Source of the DNA: Limnohabitans curvus
GTDB lineage: Bacteria > Pseudomonadota > Gammaproteobacteria > Burkholderiales > Burkholderiaceae_C
Direction of reading: 5' to 3'
NCBI RefSeq assembly: GCF_003063475.1
Contig: NZ_NESP01000001.1
Span: 1-64,000 of the forward strand
Length of the DNA: 64,000 nt
The notes under the pieces are model-generated. The model made no database searches. It had not been told where the DNA came from and saw nothing but the letters and a program-made list of their open reading frames with translations. The position numbers were made by a program, and so were the translations under genes. Positions 15,001 through 27,000 of this stretch are shown piece by piece (the stretch's first letter is position 1; every line of letters begins with the position of its first letter).

Positions 15001-18000
15001 TCGGTGCCGTTGTAGCTGCTGGTCAGGTTGACGGTGCGGCCCGTGCCTGCTGTCTTGGCAGCAAACACACCCGTGGCAGACACATGCAAGTCGTCGCCCG
15101 TCACTTGGCCATTGAACAGCGCGTTGGCGGTGCTGACGGTAGCGCTGGTGGTGGCGTCGTACACCTTGTCGTTGGCGGCAATGCCTGACACGGTCACGGC
15201 TTTGGGGTTGATTTTGGCGCTGGCTGTGAGGTTGCCCACGATGGCGTAGTTGCCAGCTTTGGTGCCTGAGAGGCCTAAGCTCGAAGCGGTCAAGGTGACT
15301 GTTTTGGCAATGACGGTGCTGCCGCTGTAGGCCACGTTTTTGTCGGCAAAGGTGGCCGAAGCGCCTGTGGTGACCAAGCTGACGTTGGCTGTATCTGCTG
15401 CCAACACGCCGCTGAGCGTGCCAAAGTTTGCGATGGTGGCCACCACGCCGCCGTCATAGGTTTTGTCGTTTGCTGCCACGCCTGTGAGCGTGAGTGATTT
15501 GGGGGTGATCTTGGCAGTGGTGGTGGTGGGGCTGCCCGCGAAGCTGTAGTTGTTCACGTCTGCACCGCCATAGGTGCTGGTGAAGGCCACCACTTGCGCC
15601 GCCAAAGCAGCACCGCTGTACGCCACGTTGGCGCTGCCATAGGTGCCGGTGGCGGCTACGGTCAGCGCGTCGCCCGCCACCATGCCGTTGAACACGGCAT
15701 TGCTTGTGTTCAAGGTCGCTGTGTTGGTGCCGTCGTACACCTTGTCGTTGGCGGCAATGCCTGTGACGGTGATGGCTTTGGCCGTGACAGTGCCGTTGCT
15801 GGCCGTCAGGCTGCTGCCAGTGGTCAGGCCATAGTTGCCAGCATCTGTGCCGCTCAGGGCCATGTTGCTGAGGGTATAGCTTTTGTTGGTGCCGACGTTT
15901 TTATTGGCATACGCGCCTGCGCCGCTGATGGTCACCACGTCACCCGTGACCACACCAATCGGCGTGCCCGACAAACCGGCAATGGTGGTGGTGCCGTCGT
16001 ACACCTTGCTCACGGTGGGCGTGGGCGCAAAGAACTTGGTGGTCACGGTTTGTGAACCCACCACGTTGACTGAATTGTTGAAGTTCACCCCGCTCGACAA
16101 CACCACACTGGCGGGGTCTGCGGCCCACTGATACGTGCCTACATTCAGCCAGCCTGAGGTGCTCTTGGTGCCATTCAAAGCCACGGCGTTGAACGTGGCC
16201 GAAGCGCCGCTGGTGTCGGTGATGGTCACCTGCCCTGCCCCACTCACACTGGCACTGCCTGCGCCGGTGTTGAGCAAGTCGACCACGCCGTTGTTGGGCA
16301 GCATGTACTTGGCTTCGGTCACGCTGTAAGTGGGCGTGGTGGCGTACACATTGCTCACCGTGCCCAAGCGCACCAACAACTCATTGGCGCCAACGATGGT
16401 GTAGTTGCCATTCACATAGCTAAAGCTGTAGTTGGCCGCCGCCGCACCCGAGGGCACCAACACACCGGTGTAGCTGCCCCCTGTGCCCACGCTGCTGTTG
16501 CTGCGCGTGATGGTGGGCAAGGTGGTGAGGTTGCTGCTGCTCTCGCCGCTGGCAAAGCCCACATAGCTCACGCCGTAATAGCCAGCTGTGTCGGTTTGGC
16601 CTGCAAAACGGGCATCGTTGTTGGCCGTGATGGTCAACGCCTTTTTGGTGATGTTGGCGCTCAAGCCTGTGGGCTGGGTCAGCGTGTAGTTGGCCACCAT
16701 CGCACCGGTGATGCTGTCAGCCGCTGTCACCACCAAGCCCGTGCCCACATTGGCACTGGCAAAGTTACCGGCTTGTACCAAAGTCAAGGCGTCGTTGTTG
16801 ACCACACCCACCAAGCTGCCGCCGGTCAGCACCGCGCTGGTGGTGCCGTCGTAGGCTTTGTTGGCCACGGTGGTGCCCGTCACCGTCAACGCTTTGGGGT
16901 TGACCGTGATGGTGCCGGGCGTGGCATAGGTGATGGTGTAGCTGCCACTCGATGTGCCGGGCGCGACGGTGATGGCGTAAGGCCCGCCACTGACCGAGGC
17001 CGTCGCCACCAAGCCCAACGACGACACGGTGGGGTTCACGCTGAACACGTCAGCCAACGTGGGCAAGGTGTACACGGGCGAACTGCCCGAGCTGCTGGAC
17101 AAGCCCAGCACATCGGCGGCCGTGAGCGTGGTGCCATAGGTTTTGGTGGCGCTGGCCGTGACCGTGACCGACGGTGTGCCCGTGAACAAATAGCGGTTGC
17201 CTGTGGCGGTCACAGCAGATGGCGCCATGGTGGCGTAGCTGGCGTTCCACACCGCGCCGTTGGCGCTGTTCAAGCTGCCAAACACATCGTTGGTCGGCGC
17301 TGCGCTGTACACCAACCAACGGCTGCTGGTGCCTGTGGTGCTGAGTGCCGAAGCACCCGCGTTGTTGATGAAGTTGCCTGTGGCCGCCAGTGCGATGTAG
17401 CCGCTGTTTTGGCTGTCGGTAATGGTGGCGCCTGAGTTGAGCGTCACATTGCCGCCACTCACCATGCTCACGCTGTCCACAAAGCTGTTGGCGCCGCCCA
17501 CGTTGATGTGGCCAGCGTCAGACGCGCCCAAGACGATGGAACTGAAACCGTCTTTGAACACGGACGTGCCACTGAACCAACTATTGGCCAGGCTCAATGT
17601 GCCTGAGCCTGAGCCCACACCGATCGTGGCACCTGTGGTGTAAGGCTTGAGGGTCAACTTGCCGCTTGAGGCTACGTTACCCGTGAGCGAAAACTTGTCG
17701 CCCACAAGGGTGATGTCAGATGTGGAAGCGCCTGTGTTGATACCCGCTTTCAGGCCCACATAACCCGCAATGTCGACCGCGTTGAAACCTGATGCATAAC
17801 CACCACCCGTCAGCGTGATGGGACCACCCGTGGACAGCACCGCTGCACCTGCTGGCACCACCACACCTGAGTTTTTAGCGCCGCTACCCGTGATGCTGAT
17901 ACCACCACCGTTGCTGGCTTGAATGCTGGAATAAGCCCAAAGATAAACGCCCCATGCATCGCTGGCTGTGGCATTGCTGGCCACACCATTGAAAGTGATG

Positions 18001-21000
18001 GCATCTGCCGCCGTAGAAGAAGATTTGTAAACCGAGCTCGAGCCAGCCGACATACTGAGCTCAATGCCGTTGCTAGAACCCGAGGACGATTGCCCATAGC
18101 CCCACATGCTTAATTTGCCCGAACCTGCGTCCACCGTCACATTGCTGTGCGCGCGAATGCCGTTGGCGTTTGACATGGCAGGGCTCTCGGTACTGAGATA
18201 AGCCGTGTAGTTGGTGGCACTCTTGCCGCGAATGGTGATGTTTCCGCCAAACGAATAAAGCGATACGCCATCCAAAGTCACCCCGTTACCCATGATCGTG
18301 GTCATACCCGATGCGTAGCCGCTGGTGCTGAGTGCAGCCACATCAGCCACGTTGCCGCCTGACACAACGATGTTGGCTGCCGTGGTGGTGGTGACGCTGC
18401 TGCCCGACTTGAACCACACATAGCCGCCGTTGGCACCATCGCTATCGGCCCAATACGTCACATCACCGCCGTTGGTGGTGACCGATGCGTTGCTGGCTTG
18501 GGTGATGGCGCCGCTGGCTTTGAGCAAGATGTCGCCGTTGGCACCACCTGTGCTGGTGTCCAAATTGGCATTCACGTTGATGGTGTTGGCATACACCGAG
18601 ATGGGGCCTTGGATGCTGGTCAAACCACCCATCGTCACCGTGTCGGTTCGAGTGGTGCTAACCGTTTCTTTACCAATCGTCAGCCCTGTCACACCCGAAG
18701 AAACCGCAAAGTCTGTGATGGGCCACGTCACCGTAGAACTGAAGCTATCGCTGTAAGGCTGTACCGTGACCTTGCCTGTGGTGTTCAACTGCAAGCCCTT
18801 GCTCGCCGTCAGGCTCAAACTGTCATCGGTGATGGTGATGTTGCTGGTCGAGCTGGTCACATCGCTCAATGCCTTGAAGCCAATCGTTGTGACTGCCGTG
18901 TCGGCCTGCAATGTGCCTGCACCAAAACCCGTGATGTTGATGGCGCCGCTGGCCGCCAAAATACTAGCGCTGGATAACTGAATGTCTGTGTTGGCACCAC
19001 TGCCGTTTAGGGTTACTGAGCCGGTGCCTGTTGCTTCTACCGTAACCGACTTAGAAGCACTGCCAATGAACAAAATACCTCGCTTGTTGGTTGCCAACGT
19101 ACCCACACCTGTCAATGAGATGTTGCCATCCTTGGTCTTGAACAAGGTGCCAACGGTGGGTGCACTACCCAAATAATTCAGATAAATACCTGACGAATAC
19201 GTAGCTCCGCTGTTGCCACCCACGCCGTCCAGCGTGATGTTGCCGGTGGTGCCCGCATCCATCGTCAAGCCTTCAATCGCTTTGATACCGGTCGAGTCGC
19301 CAGACCATGAACCCGTCGATTTGCCGCGCACTGTGATGTTGCCGCCGCCCGAGTACAACGATGTGCCACTGTTGTGACTCACGTTGAAGTAGCCCAAGGA
19401 CACGCCAGCTGGTGCAGCCCCCGAGTTATCCACGGCATAGCCAGTAGGCACCACAGTGCCCGAAACCAAGGTGGTGCTGGCACTGCCACCACCCAAGGTA
19501 ATGGCGCCGCCACCGCTGGCTGTGCTGATCAAGCTGCTGGTGCGGTTGGCACTGGTGCGGCTGTCGATGATGTTGCGGTCGTACACATAGATATAGCCAG
19601 CGCCCGAACCATCGCTGTCACTCCAGAAGGTGATGTCGCCTGCGTTGGTGGTGTAGTTGACATCGCTGTTGGACGTGATGTTGCCTGTCGCCTTGAGCAA
19701 GATGTCTGCGCCAGAAGCGGTGCTGGTCAAGCTGTTGTTGACCGTGATGTTTCCACCATAAACACTGACAGGTCCAGCCACATTAACGGCTGAGCCAATC
19801 GTGATGTCTGCGGTATTACCTGGCTTACCCAAGGTCAACTCAGACACCGCGCTGCCATAAGTGGCATTGGTAAAAGTTTGCGCGCTCGAAAAACTGGTGC
19901 CAAATGGCTGCACCTTCACCGTGCCACTGGTGAGGACGGGAGTTGCGCCACCGAAGTTGAACGTATCGCCGATCAACAGCACATTGGCCGTGCTGCTGGT
20001 GATGGTGGTACCACTGCGACTTGCTAAACGCATGCCGCTTGGCGTTGTGATGCCGCGTGTGCCGCCGTTGGCTGTGATGGTGCCAACTGTGGATAAGACA
20101 TCTGTGTTTTGGAAGAACAGGCCGTAGTCGCCACCTGCAGTCCCAGTGATCACGATGTCTCCACCGCCTGTGGCCAATACTTCTTTGGGGTTTTCATAGT
20201 TGAACACCACGCCATAGTTGGTACTCGATACGCCCGTAATGGAGATGGCCGTGCCAGAGGTCTTATCGGAAATCAGCTGCAAGTATTTACCGGTGCTCGC
20301 CGAGTTTGTCGATGGATGAACAAAATTCAAGCCATAGAAATTGGCACTGTTCGCATCCAACACAATGGCGCCCTTGCCTGAATTCAACAGCCACTTGCCG
20401 TACTGATACAAACCTGAAGAGAGGCCTGTTCCTGTAGTCTTACCGCGAATCGTGACATCACCACCGCCGGAGTACATCGAGGTGAGCGTGTCTGATGCCG
20501 CTGTGCCCAAGCTCACACCTGATAGCGTGCTGGATGAAGCATAGCCGTCGGGTATGCCGTCGGCATCGGTGTCTGCGCCACCAGCCAACACAATACGGCC
20601 ACCTACCAAGAGGCCGCTGGTGGTCAAGCCATTGGCCGTGTTGATCGTATTGGCATTGCCCAGCGTGATAGCACCTGCATTGCTTGCGGCCCTGTCACTC
20701 CAGAAAACCAAATCACCGTTATTGGTTCTGAAAGTCAGGTTGGCAGCCGTGGTGATGTTGCCCGTTGCATTGAGCAAGATGCGCTCTCCAGCAGCGGTGC
20801 TGATGAGGCCTTGGTTCACGGTGAGATTGCCGCCGTACACGCTGATAGGTCCCGACGCCGTAATGGCAGAACCTAGTGTGACATTGCCTGTGTTGGTGGT
20901 CTTACCAACACGTACGCTCGAAGGGTTGCCCGAAATACTCAATGCCGTGGCATCAACGTCAGCTGTGAACGCATTGCCCACCGGCTCCACCACGACATCA

Positions 21001-24000
21001 CCCGTTGTGACCATATTGACGTTGTAGCTACCGTTGGCCACAAAGCCCACTTTGTCAGACTGAATCGTGATGTCTGAGGAACTGGCGGTTGACGTGCCGG
21101 TCAGCACGGTCGTTCCATCGCCGCCATAGTAATGTGCGCCCGTGCTGCTAGCTCTCAAATACATTCCACCGTAAGAACCGGTTGTGCCTGCAGGCTGAAT
21201 GTCTTTCAAGGTAATAGCACCGCTGGCAGAAAGAATGCTCAGGGCGGAGGTTTGAGCCACGATGCCACGAGAGTTGCCGCTCAATTTACCAGCCGTGCCA
21301 GTGAGCGTGATCGCGCCGTTTTCTGTCTGAATCAGCCCTGTACCGGCTGTGGATGTATTGAAACCAATCGCCCAGACGTCGGTACCCGCACCATTGCCGC
21401 TGTTTGAGCCATCGCTGTTGATGGTGATGGTGCCTGCGCCATTGGTTTTGATGCTGGCGTAATCAAACTCCATCAGCCTGTCGTATCCGCCCGATGTGCC
21501 CGTGGTGGCATAGCTGGCGGCCATGGTTACGTTGCCCCCTGATGCGTTGACAGTGGCTTTGCTGGTGGATGTGCCTGCGAGATAAATGCCGAAATCTTGT
21601 GCAGACGTCCAAGGGCTGTTGGTTAGCGCGTAAGAGATGTTGGCGCCGCTGGTGACAACATCCACCCCTGCCGCTTGAACGATTTGCGTGCCTTGCAACA
21701 CAATGCCGCTGCCAGATGTGGCGCCAGCCGTGAGGTCGGCGTTGAGCGTGATATTGCCGCCATACAAAGAAATGGGGCCCGCAATGCTGATGGCCGAACC
21801 CACCGTCACAGCCTGCGTGTTGGTGCTGCTGCCTAAGGTAAAGCCCGTGAGCGTGCTGGACAAGCTGTAAATATTGGTGTTGACCGCGCTGCTAAAAGTG
21901 CCGTTGACTGCTGGCTGGATGGTGACCGCGCCCTTGCCCGCAAACCCACTGGTGCTAGGCACGGTGCTGTTGGTGTATGTGATGCTGCTGGGCGTGGCAG
22001 TGGACGACAGCGTGGTGAGGCCCGTGTAGGTGGCGCCGCCCGTGAGCGTGAGGCCACCTGTTGCCACCGTCAAAGCGCCCGTGCCACTGAACAAGCCCGA
22101 GTAGCTCGGGGCATCGCTGCGGTTAAAGATGAGCGTGCCGTTGTTGATGACGTTGGCCGACAACGCGCCCAATGAACCGGCTGTGGCACCTGTGCCCACT
22201 TGCAAGGTGCCCGCACTGAGCGTGGTGCTGCCTGCGTAGCTGTTGTTACCGGTGAAGGTGAACTTGCCACCAGATGAAGGATTCGCAGTTAACGAACCTG
22301 TGCCGCTGATGGTGCCGCTGAATGTGGCTTCCAGCGCAGCCAAAGCCAATGTGCCGCTGGATGTGAAGGTTTGAAGCGTGTAACCCACCGCACTGCCAGT
22401 ACCACTGGCTACCGTACCGCCTGTTCCCGCTGCGGCACCCAAGTAGCGCACCACCACAATGCCCGAGCCACCGGCGCCAGCATAAGAAGACGCACCGTTA
22501 TAGGCACTGGCGCCACCACCACCACCGGTGTTGGCCGTGCCGCTAGTGGCGGTGCCACCCAAGCGTCCTGCACCGCCGCCACCTAAACCACCCAAGCCGT
22601 AGCCAGCGGTGATGGCGACGTTGTTGTCAGATGCGCCGCCGCCGCCGCCGGCGTAGTACTGCGATGTACCTGTGATGTTGCTGGCCAAACCATCACCGCC
22701 GTTACCCGGCTTAGACGCACTGATGGCAGCTGTACCCGCGCTGCCTGCGCCGCCGCCGCCGCCGCCGCCACCTGAGGGGCTACAGCAGCCGTTACCGCCT
22801 GAGAAACCTTGACCTGCAGTCCCTGCAGCTGCTGTGGTTTTGGTCTCGCCCGAACCACCGCCGCCAGAACCACCGACCTTGGCGCCTGCGGTGCTGGCTG
22901 CATCACCTGCAGCGCCACCGCCACCGCCAATGGCCACAATGCCTGCGCCTAAAGATGAGTTGCCACCGTTCTGACCTGGCAAGTCAGCCACCAGGCTGCT
23001 GCCAGCGGCGCCACCTGCACCCACGGTCACGGTGTAGGACGCATCGCCCAAAGCCGTTGTGCCCGTCAGCAAACCGCCAGCACCGCCGCCGCCGCCGTTG
23101 TCGCCACCACCGCCACCACCACCACCCACGACAAGGTATTCCACATTGGCGTCATAAGCCACCGTGACCGCACCGTTGAGCGTGATGTTGTTGCTCAAAC
23201 CTGTGATGCCGCGGCCTAGCAACAGCGTGGTGCCGTTAGCCGCCGTCAAAGCGCCAGCACTGATAGCTGACATGTTGTAAATACCCAAAGTGCCGCCACT
23301 GAGTGTGGTGGTACCGGCATAGGTATTGGTACCCATCAAAGAAATCTTGCCGCCCGTGGCGTTGTTGACCATCGAGCCCGAGCCGCTGATGACGCCGCTG
23401 AGCATGACATTCAAACCACCCAGTGCAAGCGTACTAGCGCCTGTGCTGGTAAAGGTGTGTAGCGTGTATCCCGCAGCCGCGCCCGTACCAGACGCGACGG
23501 TACCGCCTGTACCTGAGGCGCTACCCATGTAGCGAACAACAACAACACCTGAGCCGCCATTACCACCTGCGAAGTTGCCAGCGTTGTTATGCCCGCCGCC
23601 GCCGCCGCCGCCGCCCGTGTTGGCGGTGCCATTGGCGCCAATCGTCGCCTTACCACCGTTACCACCACCGCCGATGCCGCCTGTGCCAGCTACACCCGAG
23701 GCGTTATCGCTGAGCGCACCACCACCACCGCCTGCGTAATAAACCGAGGAGCCTGTGATGCTGGAAGCCAAGCCCGCGCCACCATTGCCCGCACTTGCGT
23801 TGGAGGCTGTTGTACGCGTTGCGCTGATACCTGCAGCACCCGCGCCACCGCCGCCGCCGCCAGCCCAACCACCGTCATTGCCTGAGTAGCTCACACCAGT
23901 GCCACCCGCATAACCTTGACCGGTGGTCCCAGTGCCCGCAGCAGCGCCATCCCAGTTGCTACCACCGCCAGAACCGCCATTGCCAGCAGTCCAGGTGTAG

Positions 24001-27000
24001 CCAGCGCCGTTACCACCGCCGTATGCAACAGTGGACACAAAACCCACACTACTGCTTCCACCGTTGGTGGGTGCTGTAGACGTTGTGGAATTTGCACCTG
24101 TACCGCCTGTGCCGACAGACACAGCAAAACTTCCAGAATCGACACTGGTGCTGCCAGTCAACATACCGCCTGCACCACCGCCACCCGCATGACGCGTACC
24201 GCCGCCGCCACCGCCGCCAACAATCAAGTAATCAACCGTGTTGTCAAGGTCGAAGGTCACACTGCCATTGAGGGTCACGTTATTGGCGAAGTTGGTCACA
24301 CCGCGGCCAAATATGACCGAGGTGCTGTTAGCAGCGGTCAACGCACCAGTGCCGATGGCTGAGTTGTCATACACACCTAAGGTGCCTGCGCTCAGCGTGG
24401 TGCCACCGGTGTAGGTGTTGGTTTGCGCCAGATTAAAAGTACCCGTACCGTTTTTGCTGAGACTGCCCGAGCCAGAAATAACACCTGCGTAATTGGTGTT
24501 CGTATTGTTTGCGCCAGTTCCGAGTGCGAAAGTACCTAAGTTAACCGTACCAACACCGGCCAAAGAGCCAATGTTTAAATTGCCTAGCAGTTGCAGTTGT
24601 GCGCCTGCGACATCGTTGATGGTTACCGCCGAGTTGTTGCCCAAGGCGGAAAGATTGTTGGCTTGAACCAAGCCACCGGCGATGGTGACGGCGCCGGTGT
24701 TTGTGTTGGCATTGCTGAGCTGAATCGTTCCGCTGGTGGCATCAAGCGTGACAGCGTTGGCGCCTGAGACGATGCCACTCAGGGTGACGCTGGGTGTACC
24801 GGTGAGTACTGAAGTATCAATTTGAACCGTGGCTGCGCCAGCCAATGCCATGTTGTTGGCCACGATGCTGAGGCTACGGCCCAGCTTCAAGGTGGTGTTC
24901 GTGCCTAACGACACGGTGCCAGTGCCCATCGCAGCATTGTTGTTGACCAACAAAGTGCCGCCACTGAGCGTGGTGCCACCGCTGTAGGTGCTGGTCGAAT
25001 TCAGGGCGAGGCTGCCTGTGCCTTGTTTGGTCAAAGCACCAAGGCCTAAATTGACCGCGCCCGACAACACACTTTGCGTGCCACCCGTATTGATGGTGAG
25101 CGATGAGTTGCCACTTGTTTTGTAGCGAACGACGACCACACCGTCAGCGCCAGGTGCAGTCACAGCCGCATTGTTGTGTTGGTTGACACCACCGCTACCA
25201 CTGCCTGTGTTCGCGACGGCCACTGCTGTGGAGCCACCTAACAGGGTGCCCGCACCGCCCACGCCGCTGCTTCCGCCGATACCACCACCTGCACCGCCAC
25301 CGCCAGCTGCATAAGTTACAGATGTGCCAGAAATACCAAAGGCAATACCGTTGCCACCGCTTCCACTTGGGCCTACAGAACCGGCTGTCAGTGCGCCGCC
25401 GCCGCCGCCGCCGCCTGTGGTTCCAGCTGTGTAGTTGCCGCCCGAGTTACCCTGCCCTAAGGCAGAGCTTGCACTGTTAGGAGTGCCGATGTTGTATGAG
25501 TCGTAGTACCAAGAGCCACCACCACCGGAGCCTCCGGCTGAACTTGGAATTGTGTAGTTGAGTACGCCCGCGCCACCGCCACCCCCAATGGCAGTCAAAC
25601 CACTACCGAACACCGAGTTAGCACCCGCGTTGGCTGGCTGACCCAGAGTGACAACTCGGGCGCCGCCTGCACCCACTGTCAGGCTGTAGCCCGTGCCAGC
25701 GCTCACGGCGTAGTTGGCGTTGTAGATGTAGCCACCCGCACCACCGCCGCCAGCCAAGCCCCAACCACCTGAACCGCCACCCGCGACGACCAATACTTCA
25801 ACATCTGACACACCCGTTGGTGCCGTCCATGTTGTGCTGCTGGATGTGCCTGCCGTGGAAGTGGTAAAGGTTTGGGCCGTGGTCGCGATGCTGTCAATCG
25901 TGCCTGTGACCAACACATTGCCCGTGGTGGTGGTCAAGGTCAGGTCTTTGCGAATGAGCAAATCGCCATTGATGGCGATGTTGCCTGTCGTGGTGGTCAG
26001 GTTGCCACCTAAGGAGGTCTGTCCACCGCCGGCTACTTTGGTGATACCGGCGTTGGCGGTGATGCTGGCGTCATACGCTGTGACGAACTTGCCACTGCTG
26101 GTGACCGACAAAGAGCCGCTCACGTTGACAGTTTGGTTGATTTGTACCGAGCCAGCACTGGCTTGAAAGTCCAGGTTCAAGCCCGATGTGCCGGTGATGG
26201 GCGCATTGATGAAGATGTCTTTACCAGCCTTCAGCGTGAGCGTTTTATTACTGGTAGATGTGACCGCACCACCTATAAAGATATTGCCGGTACTGCCAGA
26301 GCCCGCTGAACAAGCCACCCCCGTACACGAGATGGATGCCCCGGTTGCATCGAGTATCACGTTGCTGGAATTCAACGCACTCGAGAGTGTGGAACTCAAG
26401 ACACTGCCATAGCTGGCCCCAACATAAATGTCTAATGGGTCTAGCAGCCACAAGCCATCGTTACCCGCTTGCACATTGCCAAAGACCGTCAGAACTGCGC
26501 CGGATGTTTCAATGCGCCCGCCTTTGCCGCTGCCAGCGCCATAAGTAAATAGATTACCTGCCGTGTAGGTCAACGAGCTGGCGTTGTGCACATCACTCCA
26601 CAACACCACCTTGCCCCCATCGCCGTTGTCGGTGGCACTGGCGTCAATGGTGCTGTCGGCACTCAGGGTCACGGTGGTGGCTTGGCGCAGGGTGCCGCTG
26701 CCTTGCCAGTCGCCGCCCACCAGCACGGTGCCGCCTTGTGTAGCGCCTTTGGCTTCTATCAGGGTGCCGGTGTCTAGGCTGATGTCGTCGCCCTCCACCT
26801 CCACGCGGCCCGCATGGGCGCGAGCGCTGTTGGCGCGCAACACGGTGTTGGTGCTGAGCAGCACGGCGCCTTTGACGGGGGCTTGGTCAGGGTTGTTCGA
26901 TGTGTTGTTCAGAGGCGCAGGCACGCCATCGGCCTGAATGTGGATGCGCCCCGCGCCGCCCTCGCCCGATGCGTCCAGCACGGCGGTGGTCAGGTCCACG

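Larger units (their letters stand above)
4740..21800 (-). repeat. Eight copies of a GPISxYGGN-centred module scattered through the exoprotein
   Basis: The motif (S/A)GP(I/V)S(V/L)YGGN(I/L)xxN occurs, with variation, near 21760, 20845, 19765, 18600, 10155, 8960, 6065 and 4780. It is usually preceded by an FxSxxxGLTLGK stretch and followed by GDILLKASGNIT, then VTTNGGDxxxWSDSD, then a SLYSGGGNITVRGKS strand. The whole module spans roughly 200-300 residues. I do not know a family name for it. Confidence 0.75.

Noticed and set aside
16596..17435. Open frame of 279 codons on the plus strand
   Set aside because: Antisense of the YDG array, His/Arg/Gly-rich by codon reversal, no ribosome site or family motif.
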